NCBI RefSeq assembly: GCF_042477335.2
Contig: NC_091255.1
Location: 14,672,501 to 14,736,500 of the forward strand
Reading direction: 5' to 3'
DNA: 64,000 nucleotides
Origin: Ovis canadensis
Taxonomy: Eukaryota > Chordata > Mammalia > Artiodactyla > Bovidae
Shown: positions 1 through 11,600 of the stretch, piece after piece
Position numbering within the stretch: position 1 is the first letter of the stretch
How the letters are laid out: each line of letters starts with the position of its first letter
Notes under the pieces: generated by a model
Seen by the model: only the letters and a program-made list of their open reading frames with translations
Told to the model about the DNA's origin: nothing
The model's database searches: none
Made by a program: the position numbers and the translations under genes

Positions 1-103
1 ACGCCTGAATGACTCTCATTTTTGCCTTCACCGGCATAGGAGACCAGGATAGTTATTAACTATGCACATCGCCATAGGGATTCTCTAGCAAGAAAGATAG
101 TAT

Positions 104-305
104 CAGTTCAGTTCAGTCACTCAGTTGTGTCCGACTCTTTGCAACCCCATGAACTGCAGCACGCCAGGCTGCCCTGTCCATCACCAGCTCCTGGAGTTCA
201 CTCAAACTCGCATCCATTGAGTCAGTGATGCCATCCAGTCATCTCATCCTCTGTCTTCCCCTTCTCCTCCTGCCCCCAATCCCTCCCAGCATCAGAGTCT
301 TTTCC
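104..305 (-). mobile_element. BovB 3'-end fragment (ART2A-like), copy A only
   Basis: This is the reverse complement of the BovB 3' terminus, starting with TTCAG-type tail repeats and the cagtc.ctcag box. It is 5'-truncated and about 202 bp long. A 14-bp target-site duplication flanks it: aagaaagatagtat at 90-103 and 306-319. The homologous site in block B (59759-59772) has a single copy of this word and no element, which is a clean empty site. Confidence 0.9.
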
Positions 306-319
306 AAGAAAGATAGTAT

Positions 320-1107
320 ATACTCTAACAAATATTGTTTCTTCTGCTAATTGTGTTATACACTTCATACTGATTCTCTACTATTGAATAATTCATTAAC
401 TATTTGAAGTGTAGGGAATTAAATAGCCAATAAATAGAGTATTAGAAAATCATGCAATGTGTTTTCTTTAGATAAAGAAGTTGAGCCATTCTTAGAACTG
501 GTCTTTTGGAGGAGCCTTAGGAAAAGCCAAGAACCCCTTGAGTAAGCTTATTTGGAGTCACTGAAATGTTAATATGAGGTATCAAATGTTAATATGAAGT
601 ATCTTCAACAGGTTTTGCAGAGCTTACATATCAATACTTTGCAAGAGACTTACACATCAATACTAAAAACATTGACCAAATAAAACTAAGGTTTATGCTC
701 TTTTCCTATTAAATGTTTTTGTAGAAACAGTGGTACCCAATACTGATAAGATGCTCTTGTGCTATTGGTGAGAATATAAAAATGGAAAACAATTTCCTTA
801 AACATTTGTAAACATTTATAAAAACTATAAACAGACAAAATGTTAGTATCATTTACCCTAAAAATATATCTTTACTAAAACTTCCTGCTTTCTGAAGGAA
901 AAATTGTCATTATTGTCCATGTTTATATAGTTATTTTAAAAATATTTCATATCTGTAGAAGTGTATGGAAACAGAAATAATTCATGCTAATAAATAAATT
1001 AGGTGTTATCTCTCCAAGCTTCAAAGTAATATTCTTTAAAACAGCGTAACCTGTTTATATTATATTACTTCCATTTTGCAACATGCAGAACTACCTATTT
1101 ACTTAAA
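320..1107. other. AT-rich non-repetitive stretch of duplication block A
   Basis: No gene, RNA gene or recognisable transposon is visible. The stretch is paired with 59773-61225 in block B, which is interrupted there by a BovB fragment. Because it is not obviously an interspersed repeat, it is the best evidence that the two window ends are segmental duplicates and not two insertions of one L1 family. Confidence 0.6.
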
Positions 1108-1689
1108 AGAAATATGTCTACTTTCCCCAAAAGCAAAAGACACATTATTTTCCAAGTGCACTTGAAAAATTCTCTATGATTGATGACATACTAGGTCACA
1201 AGACAAGCCTCAACAAATTTAAGAGTATAGAAATTATTTCAAGGATCTTAAATTTGCTATGATGAAATGAAAGAATAAACTAAAAATACCTTGAGACAAA
1301 TGATAATGAAAACCCAGTGATATAAAATCTATGGGATTCAGGAAAACCAGTTCTTAGAAGGAAGTTCATAGCGATACATGTCTTCTTTAAGAAATAAGAA
1401 ATCTCAGTTAAACAATCTAGCATTAACCTAGAAGAATCAGAAAAGCAAAAGAACAAATAAAACTTAAAGGCAGCAGAAGGAAGGAGATGATAAAGATCAG
1501 AAAGGAAACAATAAAATAGAGATTATGAAACAGGAAAAATCAATATAACCAAGACCTGGTGCTTTGAAAGGGTAAAAAAAAATGACAAAGCTCTGGCCAT
1601 ACCCACCAAGAAGATAAGATGGAAAACAAGATCAAAACAAAATAAGAACTGAAAGAGGAGAGATAACAATTAATAACATAGGTTGCTAG

Positions 1690-2311
1690 CAACAGTGATC
1701 AATACCATAGAAATTTGGATTTCTTGTGCTCCAAAATCACTGTGGACAGTGACTGTAGCCATGAAATTAAAAGACACTTTCACCTTGGAAGAAAAAGCAA
1801 TGACAAACCTAGACATCATATTGAAAATCAGAGACATTACTTTGTCAACAAAGGTCCATCTAGTCAAAGCTATGGTTTTTCCAGTAGTCATGTACAGATG
1901 GGAAAGCTGGACAGTAAAAATGGCTGAGCACCAAAGAATTGATCCCTTCAAACTGTGGTGTTGGAGAAGACCCTTGAGAATCCCTTGGACAGCAGGAGAT
2001 CAAACCAGTCAATCCTAAAGGTAATCAACCCTGAAAACTCACTGGAAGGACTGATGCTGAAACTGAAACTCCAATACTTTGGCTACCTGATACAAAAAGC
2101 TGACTCACTGGAAAAGACCCTGATAATGGGAAAGGTTGAAGACAGGGGGAGAAGGAGATGATAGAGGATGAGATAGTTGAATGGTATCACCAAATCAATG
2201 GGCACGAGTTTAAGCAAGTTCTGGGAGATGGTGAAGGATAGGGAAGCCTGATGTGCTGCAGTCCATGGGGTTGCATGCAGACATGATTGAGCAACTGAAC
2301 AACAACAATAA
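1690..2311 (+). mobile_element. BovB 3'-end fragment inside the old L1, copy A only
   Basis: The sequence matches the 3' part of BovB ORF2 and tail: the ccaaaatcactg start, the caaaggtccatctagtcaaagctatgg stretch (named only in part), and a CAACAA-type end. Reading frames are broken. It ends next to a TA microsatellite. At the equivalent place in block B (about 61860-61900) the L1 continues without the element, so this is a post-duplication insertion. The left edge is approximate. Confidence 0.8.
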
Positions 2312-2317
2312 CAACCA

Positions 2318-2380
2318 TTATATATATATATATATATATAATGAATATGTATATGTATATATATATATATATACACACAC
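2318..2380. repeat. TA/TG-rich microsatellite
   Basis: Almost pure TA dinucleotide runs end in a short ACACAC tract. A shorter TA tract is present at the homologous place in block B (about 61877-61900). The repeat therefore existed in the L1 before duplication and has changed length since. Confidence 0.85.
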
Positions 2381-4376
2381 TATGAGCCATTATATACCAG
2401 CAAATTTGACAAGCTAGAAAAAAGAGACAACTTTCTAGAAACATACACCCCGCCAAAATTGAATCAAGAAGAAATAGATTGCATGCTCAGACCAACCACT
2501 AAAAGTGAAATAGGATTTATAATTTAAAAAATCCCTACAAACAAAAGTCCAGAACAAGACGGCTTCACAGTTAAATTGTACCAAACACACAGAGAACTTA
2601 TACCAATCTCCTCAAATGGTTCCAAAAGTTTGAAGAGGAATGAACATGCCCCAAAACATTCTATTAAGCCATCACTCTGATACCAAAACCAGAGAAAGAT
2701 ATTACAGGAAAAGAAAATTACAGGCCAATATTTTTGGTAAATATAGATACAAAAATTCTCAACAAAATATTAATAAATCAATTACAACAGCAATAAAAAA
2801 GTCATACACCACAACCAAGTTGAAATCGTCTTAGGCCACTGTGATGTTTCAACATGCAAATCAATCAGTATGGTACATCACATCAGCAAAAGTGACAAAA
2901 CCCACAAGATCATCTCAATAGATGCAAGAAAATAATTTGGTAAAATTTCATATCCATTTATGTAAAACTCTTGTGAAAGTCAGTATAGAGGGAACATATC
3001 TCAGCATAATAAGTTATTTATGACAAACTCACAGCCAATATAATAACCAAGGGTGAGAAGTTGGAAGTCTTTCCATTAAAATCTGGACCAACACAAGGAT
3101 AACCACTCTCACCATTTCTCTTCAACATAGTATCGGAAGTCTTAGACATACAAACCAGACAATAAAAAGAAATAAAACCTATTCAAAATGATAGGGAGGA
3201 GGTAAAATTGTCATTATATATGATATATGTTCATATATAATGATACGATATGATATGATACTGCATGTAGAAAACCATAAAGACTCACTTCACAAACTGT
3301 TAGAACTGATAAATGAATTCAGTAAGGTAGCAGAATACAAGATTAACATACATACATCTGTTACATTTCTTTCTGCTAACTTGAACTATCAGAAAGAGAA
3401 TGCAAAAATCGCAGCAAAAAAGTAAAGTATCTAGGAGGTAAAACCTGACCAAGGAGGTGAAAGACATACACTGTGAATTGTAACACATTAATAAAGAAAA
3501 TTAAAGACAATTCCAAGAAATAGAAAAGTATCCCATGCTCTTGGATTGTAATAATTAATATTGTTAAAATGGCCATACTATCCAAAGCAATATAAAGATT
3601 TAATACAATACCCATCAACATACTTATGACATTTTTCACAGAACTATAGAAAATAATCCTTAAATTCATGTTACCATAAAAGACCCAGAATTGCCAAAAC
3701 AATCTTGAGGACAAAGAGCAAAGCAGGAAGCATAACCATCGCAGACTTTAGACAATACTACAAAGCCACAGTAGTCAAATCCATATGGTATTGGCACAAA
3801 ACCAGACATATGAATCAATGGCACAGAATAGAGAGTCCAACAATGCACCAACATACTTATGGACAATTAATCTTTGATAAGTGAAGCAAGGACATACAAT
3901 TGGTAAGGAACAAGTGGTGCTGGGAAAGTTGGACAGCCATATGTGAATCAATGCAGTAGGTACATACCCTCACACCATACACAAAAATAAACTCAAAATG
4001 GCTTAAAAATTTAAATATGAGATAAGATACCATATGACTCCTAGAAGAGGCAAAAAATTTCTGACATGTCATACCAATGTGTTCTTAGGTCAGTTTCCCA
4101 AGGCAATGGAAATATCAGTAAAAATAAACAAATGGGACCTAATTAGACATGAGTTTTGCACAGCAAAGGAAACCATAAACAAAACAAAAAGACAGCCTAT
4201 GGACTGTGAGAAAATATTTGTAAATGATATGACTAACAAGGCTTAATTTAACATCTCCTACAATTCAATAACAAGAAAATACAACCCAATAGAAAAATGA
4301 GCAGAAGACCTTCTTCAAAGAAGATACACAGATGGCCAACAGGCATTTGAAAAGATGGTCATCATCACTAATTATT

Positions 4377-4655
4377 CAGTTCAGTTCAGTTCAGTTGCTC
4401 AGTTGTGTCCGACTCTTTGTAACCCCATGAATCGCAGCATGCCAGGCCTCCCTGTGCATCACCAACTCCCGGAGTTCACCCAAACTCATGTGCCTTGAGT
4501 CGGTGATGCCATCCAGCCATCTCATCCTCTGTCGTCCGCTTCTCCTTCTGCCCCTCATCCCTCCTAGCAACAGGGTCTTTTCCAATGAGTCAACTCTTCT
4601 CATGAAGTGGCCAAAGTATTGGAGTTTCAGCCTCAGCATCAGTCCTTCCAATGAT
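4377..4655 (-). mobile_element. BovB 3'-end fragment (ART2A-like), copy A only
   Basis: This is an antisense BovB 3' terminus of about 279 bp starting with repeated TTCAG units. A 10-bp target-site duplication, actaattatt, lies at 4367-4376 and 4656-4665. Block B has the uninterrupted target at 63903-63912. It is nested in the old L1. Confidence 0.9.
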
Positions 4656-5241
4656 ACTAATTATTAGAGAACTGCAAATCCAAACAAGGTCCCACCTCAC
4701 AGTAATCAGAAAGGCTATCATTAAAAATCTACAAATAATGACTGATCGAGAGGGTGTGGATAAGAAGGAACCTCTTACACTGTTGCTGGCAATGAAATAA
4801 TGCTGCCATTTTCAGCAATTTGAATGGAGCTAGAAATTACCCTACTAAGTGAAAATGTCAGAAAGAGAAAGACAAATGCCATATGATATCACTTATATGT
4901 TAAATCCATAGTATGAAACAAATGAACATATTTATGAACAAAAACAGACTAAAAGAAATGTAGAACAGACTTGTGGTTGCCAAGAGGGAGAGGAAGGATT
5001 CGGGAGTGAAGGATTGGGAGTTTAGGATTAGCAGATGCAGTCTATTGTATACATGATGGATAAACAACAAAGTTCTACTGTAAAGCTCAGGGAACTATAT
5101 TCAATGTCTTGTGATAAATCACAATGGAAAAGAATATATGTATATATTATAACTGAGTCACTTTGTTGTACAGCAGATATTAACACAACACTGTAAATCA
5201 ACTGTTTCAATAAAATATTTTGAAAAAAGGAGAAATATGTC

Positions 5242-6018
5242 AAATATTGCAATTAGGTGTTTGTGAACTATAGAGTTGCATGCCATTTTAACTTTGTTAT
5301 TTTGGGCATTTTATAATTTTTCTTAATGATTATGAATTATTTTATAATTATAAAAATTCACTTTATTTTTTCAATGACAGAATGAAAATATTATTGTGTT
5401 TGCTGAATTTCTCTTTTAAAAGAAATGATGGTTTAAAAAAGTGCATTGATTCAAATTTGAGTGAGGCTGCTAAGTGCCTGATAAAAACATTTTGCTGATA
5501 GACTAGGAAAGGAGTCATTAAGCATTTGGTTTCTTCAGTGTTCTGGCATTTTTCAGTCCTACCATGAAGGGAATGTTTAAAGGAAGTTGTCATAATAGTT
5601 CATTCTTGGGTATTGACATAAATCACAACATTCTATTTTTCTCTTATTAGAGGGCTTTCTGTTTCCTTTTCTGTGATATTACAGGACTGAAGTCACTAAG
5701 AGCTAAAATTATCAACACATTTAGGAGGAAAGGGAAACACTCCTAGAGGAATGAGTTTGCCTTAATTCACTCAAATAATCAAAGCTAACTCATGTGCAGT
5801 TGGGAAGATAATAATCTCTATACATAATTATTCCCTTTGCTCACTGTGTGTAGAAAATGGGGCCACACTATTCCTGAAGAGCAGCTAATTGTCTCTGTCT
5901 CAAAGCTGATTAAAGTGTGTGTGAGTGTAGATGTGTGTTGTCTATAAACTCTCACTGTCTTCCCATCCTTGAGAGGGAGGGGAGAGGGAGGAAGAGAAGG
6001 AGATATTTTTACCTTGAC
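5242..6018. other. Intron 1 of PCTP-like copy A, no gene seen
   Basis: AT-rich sequence with no supported coding region or RNA gene. I see no clear repeat family here. Confidence 0.4.
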
Positions 6019-6026
6019 CTGCCCTT

Positions 6027-6491
6027 ACTGCCAACAAAGGTCTTCTAGTCAAGGCTATGGTTTTTCCAGTGGTCATGTGAGAGTTGGACTGTGAAGAAAG
6101 CTGAGCGCTGAAGAACTGATGCTTTTGAACTGTGGCATTGGAGAAGACTCTTGAGAGTCCCTTGGACTGCAAGGAGATCCAACCAGTCCATTCTAAAGGA
6201 GATCAGTCCTGGGTATTCTTTGTAAGGACTGATGTTAAAGCTGAAACTCCAGTACTTTGGCCACCTCATGTGAAGAGTTGACTCATTGGAAAAGACTCTG
6301 ATGCTGGGAGGGATTGGGAGCAGGAGAATAAGTGGACCCCGGAGGATGAGATGGCTGGATGGCATCACCGACTCAATGGACATGAGTCTGAGTGAACTCC
6401 GGGAGTTGGTGATGGACAGGGGGGCCTGGCATTCTGTGATTCACGGGGTCGCAAAAAGTCGGACACTACTGAGCAACTGAACTGAACTGAA
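6027..6491 (+). mobile_element. BovB 3'-end fragment
   Basis: A sense-strand BovB 3' fragment. It contains the stretch encoding the degenerate ORF2 C terminus ([20 protein letters not shown] at about 6346-6405) and ends in GAACTGAACTGAACTG repeats. An 8-bp target-site duplication, ctgccctt, lies at 6019-6026 and 6492-6499. Confidence 0.9.
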
Positions 6492-6499
6492 CTGCCCTT

Positions 6500-6915
6500 C
6501 TTTGGGGCATCCATGGCACAGCATGTAAGGGGGTCAGACCTACCAGATTGTCATTTGCTGGTTGGAAGTACTTGATATAAAGCCATTTACTTTTAAAGCT
6601 GACACTTCCTTATGAATTCAGTTACAGGTTTTCTTTCCATTTTCTGCCAGGTACTTTCACATACGTCTGAGATTCCCAAACTGGGAATTATTGTTATGCC
6701 ACCTGAGTCAGGAGACCCTTGAAGCCTCAGAATCTCTAGAGAGATTTCCATGTTTACCCCTTGACTTCACAGAAGTCCCTGGGACAGTGTTTGAGAACAT
6801 GGGTTCATTCATGTTTGATTAGCCAGTAACATTGCATTAGCAACTGGAAGTATGAGTCCATCTAAAAGGTTCACTTTGTTTGTTTAGTTTATTAGCTTTT
6901 GCACTGAAATTAATT
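6500..6915. other. Intronic stretch, nothing recognised
   Basis: No supported gene or repeat. Open frames are short and lack family similarity. Confidence 0.35.
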
Positions 6916-6923
6916 AAATCATT

Positions 6924-7196
6924 GCTGCTGCTGCTGCTGCTAAGTCGCTTCAGTCGTGTCCGACTCTGTGCGACCCCATAGACGGCAGCCACCAGGCTCC
7001 CCGTCCCTGGGATTCTCCAGGCAAGAACACTGGAGTGGGTTGCCATTTCCTTCTCCAATGAATGAAAGTGAAAGTGAGGTTGCTCAGTCGTGTCCGACTC
7101 TTTGCGACCCCATGAACTGCAGCCCACCATGGGCTCCTCCGCCCAGGGAATTTTCCAGACAGGATTACTGGAGTGGGTTGCCATTGCCTTCTCCAA
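6924..7196 (-). mobile_element. Bov-A2 dimeric SINE
   Basis: Two tandem Bov-A units are seen in antisense. Each carries the gtccgactct / gactggagtgggttgccatt-type core, the first ending near 7058 and the second running to 7196. A CTG trinucleotide tract lies at the left end. Imperfect target-site duplications, roughly aattaa(a/g)tcatt, flank it at about 6911-6923 and 7196-7207. Confidence 0.85.
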
Positions 7197-7639
7197 ATTA
7201 AGTCATTAGTTTAACCTTAACAATATAGTCTTTAGTCAAGCTGAAGGTCAGGAATTCTTAGCTGCCATTGTACAGAGACTGGAGTGTATCCACTCTAGCC
7301 CACATCCTCACAGAACATGGCTTAACATGAAAACAAGGAATATCTTTTGTACTTAGGAATCTAGAAATGGCCCTTTTCTGATTAAAAGGGACTAGTATGG
7401 TTTGAAGTTGGTATTTCTTCCCCCCTTTCATTCTTTTCTACAAATGTGTTGCTTATAGAAAAAAGGAAGCACTTGGTTAAAAATTCTGTGTTGGAATTGG
7501 TAAAACAATATTTTGAATTTCATTATTCTCTGTGGTTATCTAAAGTAGTTTGAAGCCTGGATGCTAGCTGCCTATATGATACCTCCACATGGATATTTAG
7601 TAAGCATTTCAAGCTCAACATTCTCACAGTAAAGGTCTT

Positions 7640-8245
7640 GGTTACCCCACAGCCATCAGATCACCACCTCCGCAAGTTGTAGCTATCTCAGAAAAGGGAT
7701 CTCCTGTCTACCTGGTTGTTTAAGCAAATGTTATAAGATTTTTTTAAAATTCTTGCTCTTTCTGTCCCCAGAGCCAGTCTGTCAGCAATTCCTGTTGACA
7801 TTACTTCAAAATGTATCCCTAAATCACTAACTTCTCCCCATCATTTCTGCTACCTCTTTTTCCAATCACCAACATCTCTTCTCTGGATCATTGTCCTGGT
7901 CTTCTAATCCATCTTTTTGCCCCCTTATGATCTATTTTAAGGCAGCAAGAACCATGTTTTAAAAAATTATTTCCTTGTTTTAATTAATTCTTTGTTTTCC
8001 ATAGCAATTTGAATAATATCTCTTATGCCTTTACCTGGTTCACAAAGCCCTTTGGACCCAGCCCCCACTGCTTCTCTTTCTGTCTCCCATCACAGTTCTC
8101 GGGACCCTGTGACTTTTTGTTCTTTGAGGAAGACAATCAATCAACCTGAGGGCCCTTTCCTAACCAGGAATGCGCTTTCCTAATCTTCCCATAGCTGGTT
8201 CCTTCTACTATTTAGAAAAATTCTTCTGATTAGTCCAACATAGAG
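7640..8245 (+). repeat. Ancient L2 LINE fragment
   Basis: The order of segments follows the L2 consensus 3' half: 'tctcttctctggatcattg', a 'cccccttatgatctatt' stretch, then 'cacaaagccctttggac', and pyrimidine-rich sequence. Recognition is from memory of the L2 consensus. It is strongly diverged and non-coding, in intron 1 of PCTP-like copy A. Confidence 0.7.
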
Positions 8246-8531
8246 ACATTTCCCGGACGTCAGACAGTATAAGATGAACCACCAGCCCACCAAAACTAGA
8301 CACCATTTATCACATAGCTCTCTTTTATCCTATTTACATTACCCTGGTAGCTGTTACCACCAGTGGCAAAGGTGATGAGAGCAGAATCCTCACATGCTTT
8401 TTCAGCATTGCATCACCAAGTCTACAGAGGAGGTGCTCAGGAATGACGTTGCAAGAACAACAATTTTTAATGTGCTGTGTAATGGCAACTTGAGAATCAA
8501 TAGGCTATTTCTGTCTGCTCTCATTTTATAG

Positions 8532-8646
8532 CTGACTGGACTTCATGAGTACAAGGTCTCTGGTATTGTGAGATCTCCACCAGATCTACTTGCAGATGTC
8601 TATATGGACTTAGACTATAGAAAACAGTGGGACCAGTATGTCCAAG
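8532..8646 (+). CDS. PCTP-like: PCTP-like copy A, exon 2
   Basis: The exon encodes 38 residues plus one base, beginning LTGLHEYKV and ending [11 protein letters not shown]. The acceptor is ttatag at 8526-8531 and the donor gtgagt at 8647-8652. It covers the part of the START fold containing Arg78 and Asp82 in human numbering; both are kept. Against the human exon one residue is missing in the loop before LLAD. The [14 protein letters not shown] block is the strongest family match in the window. Confidence 0.9.
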
Positions 8647-11600
8647 GTGAGTCACACCTGATCTAAAAAAAACTATTAGAAAGTAGAATCTATTCCTATT
8701 TACTCTAGCCAGTAGAATGCAATAGGTTTAGTTATATTATGTTATATATGCAATAAATTTAGTTATATTATGTTTCATTTAAAATTTTGGCTTAAATATC
8801 TGAAGTGCTGGGCTTAAATGTGATATTTTGCCCTTCCTGCAAGATTGTTGTCATCTCGTATATATACACCTGAATATCCAGGTATACGTACCTGGTAATA
8901 TATACCTGGATATTCATGAAAGGTATTTTGGAAGAGGTCATGTTTGAACTTTGCTTTAGAAGTGGAATCAAAGTTTTATAAATGGCAAGAATGTATGCGT
9001 ATGGGGAAGAGAGAGGTGAGGGGGTGAGTGGAATAAGGACATTTGGCCCAAATAACAGCATTAGTAAAATGAGAAAGACCTGAAACAACATGAAATGTTA
9101 AAAAAGGAAGACAACTATGAGCAGTTTTGTGTTCTTGCATAGTTGTGGTAGCAGAATTGGAATTAGCCCCAAGGGCCTAGGCTGGCCACCTGGCTACACT
9201 TCTTAGATTTTTCCTATAAGTGATGGAGAGTTATAGAGGGAGTAGATAAGGTATCTTTCTCCCACTTAGAGTGAGCAATGGCCTCTGTCATCTCAGTCAC
9301 TGTGAAATAGATACACAGCTAGCTGAGGGGCACAGAAATCCTGACAGACCCTTGCTGTGGTCAAGAATTTTGTTTGAAAGTAAGAAAAGTTAACAAATGG
9401 CAGTGTAAGGAAAGGAAAGTTTACTGTTTCATGGCATTGAAAATCCATGAGTATCTGGCCTCCAGGACAGCTGTATTCAGTACTTCATTTCTCCAGTTTG
9501 ACTGTTTTCTTTCATGTTGACCACAATCTCAGGCAGATTCTTGTGTCTTGGCAGAAATACCACCAGAAGATGTAGGCTTGCATTCTAACCACGTACACAA
9601 CCACAGGAGGACAGGAACATTCCTACTTATGGCATCCAGATTCCCAGGATTGGCATCTATTGCCTCAGCATGGATCATGTGCTTATTTCCTGGGGATATT
9701 TGCCATGGTTTGGGGTCATTTAATGTTACCAAATACCCTTACTATTTAGGGTTCACTGTGATGCCCACTAATTCAAGGGAGAAGTCACACATTCTCTGTT
9801 CATCTTCCTAGCAGTCGTGGTTCAGTCATGTGCTGTAGACGCTGGCAGAGCCTCTGATGTGTGGTACTTGGCATTAAGAGTCTGCACTATGGAGTAGGGT
9901 CCAGAGGCTGCAGTAGCTTGACTTCTCTGGAGCAATCCTGAGGTTCCTAATCTAACTCTATTCCTCCTAGATCTTCTCTGGGCTTCCTGAGAGCCTTTAC
10001 AAAACCACTTTTGGGCCTAAACTTGCTAGAGTGGCAAGCCAAGACTATCCACACATGCCTTCCCTAAACTAATTGCTGTGATCATGTTTGACTCATTTTC
10101 CCAGCCCTGAAATTAACACTGAGTGTCTTGCTTAAATCACATTGAGGAGAAGGAGGGAAGGGCAATGATCTGAAGGAGAAAGAGATTCTGGTGCAAGAAG
10201 GGGAGAGTCATAGCAGAACAGGCAAAAGCAACGGATGTCCCCTCCTTCCCTTCCTTTCAAGGGCATTTTCAGCCTCTTGTAGTAATGGACTGATAAGTTC
10301 TTTACTCCATAGTCTGCTTCTAATAGGTTGTATTTCTTTCAGAAGCTGAATTGAAACACATTTCTGCTGTCAGCACCTCCTCAAGGGGCTCTCTTGGCTC
10401 TTTCAGCAGTCTTAGCTTGACTCCTCTATACGTTTAGTTAGAAGCTTCCCACACAGCTTGAGGGCAGAGGCTGTGCACTTCATAGTATCCCTTTTCTATC
10501 CTCCTCCTTGAGCTGATGTTATTTGCATACAATAGCATGGTGGACGTTATGCAGATTTGCTTCCTATCTCTGTAGTATAAAGCAAAATGGGAGCGAGTCA
10601 AGTAGCATAGTGTTAGCATAGTTAAGCTCCTTCCTGTTTAGGAAGAACACTAACCTCTCCAAAACTTTCATTAAATAACTGTAAACACTAAACTGCACTG
10701 CTGGGTCCCAGGATACTTGTAATATGTCAATAAATTTAAGGTGAGGAGTCAAGTCACAACAGCAGAACTATTGGTATTGCAGTGCCGTCCAATGGTTACC
10801 ATGATTTAATAACTTGAAATTTTATTTTTTGGAAGCCTATTTTTATTATCACATTCTACCTTAGAATGTGTGTAGCTTCCAATGAATGAATTTTGTTGGA
10901 TTCATTTATTTCAAATGTGTTTTTAAGTCTCGTAAACACTATTCCTGGGCAATAAGCTTTCAGTGATAATGACTTTTCCTGGAAGTCAGTGCCTTCTGAG
11001 TTAGTGGTTTATCATCCTCTACAAGATTGTCATATCAAAACTTTTTGTTAATTGAAGCCAAAGAGACTTCCAGATTGAATAACGTCATTTGATTTTTTTT
11101 GTTGTTGTTAGAACTCCGTGAAATAAAAGTCGATGGAGAAGAAGCAGTCTATTGGCAAATGAAGTACCCTTTTCCCATGTCTAACAGAGATGTATCCTTT
11201 GCAAAAGGGAAATGTTAGTCCCTCAGTCACGTCCAACTCTTTGCAACCCCATGAACTGTAGCCTGCCATTCTCTTCTGTCTGTGGAATTCTCCAAGCGAG
11301 AATAGTGGAGTAAGTAGCCATTCTCTTTTCCAGGGGATCTTCTGGTTCTAGGGATTGGACTACAATTGCAGGCAGATTCTTTATCATCTGCACTACTAGG
11401 GAAGCCCATCCTGGTGTAACATTGATCAGCTTTCTTAGTGTTTCTGTGCCTCGTGGCTATCACCCAATGGTGGCATGGCCAGGAGTTGTGGACAACACTG
11501 TCTTTTACTCTTGTGCAAGCAGCTGCTAAAGCTGTTGCTTCCTGTGTAGCTTTCAGAGACCTCAGGGTGTGACTTCTTGGCCTGACTATATGTAGCATCA

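Larger units (their letters stand above)
1119..5230 (+). mobile_element. Old 5'-truncated L1 (copy A)
   Basis: This is a degraded L1 ORF2 plus 3' region. Reverse-transcriptase and C-terminal stretches are recognisable in broken frames by similarity to the intact L1 at 41965-45782. It ends with a typical artiodactyl L1 3' end (aatcaactgtttcaataaaa) and a short A-rich tail. An 11-bp target-site duplication, agaaatatgtc, flanks it at 1108-1118 and 5231-5241. The same insertion is present in block B from about 61237, so it predates the segmental duplication. It is interrupted by BovB insertions near 1690-2311 and at 4377-4655. Confidence 0.85.
1..5241 (+). repeat. Segmental duplication block A (left copy)
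   Basis: This stretch aligns collinearly with 59650-64000. Matching landmarks include a 14-bp word at 90-103 and 59759-59772, the stretch around 451-560 against 59907-60020, and the same old L1 starting at 1119 and about 61237. Homology reaches the left edge of the window, so the block continues outside it. Identity by eye is roughly 80-85% outside later insertions. It holds unique sequence (1-1107), an old L1 (1119-5230) and three BovB-derived insertions that block B lacks. It lies in what should be intron 1 of PCTP-like copy A. The exact identity and limits need an alignment. Confidence 0.8.
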
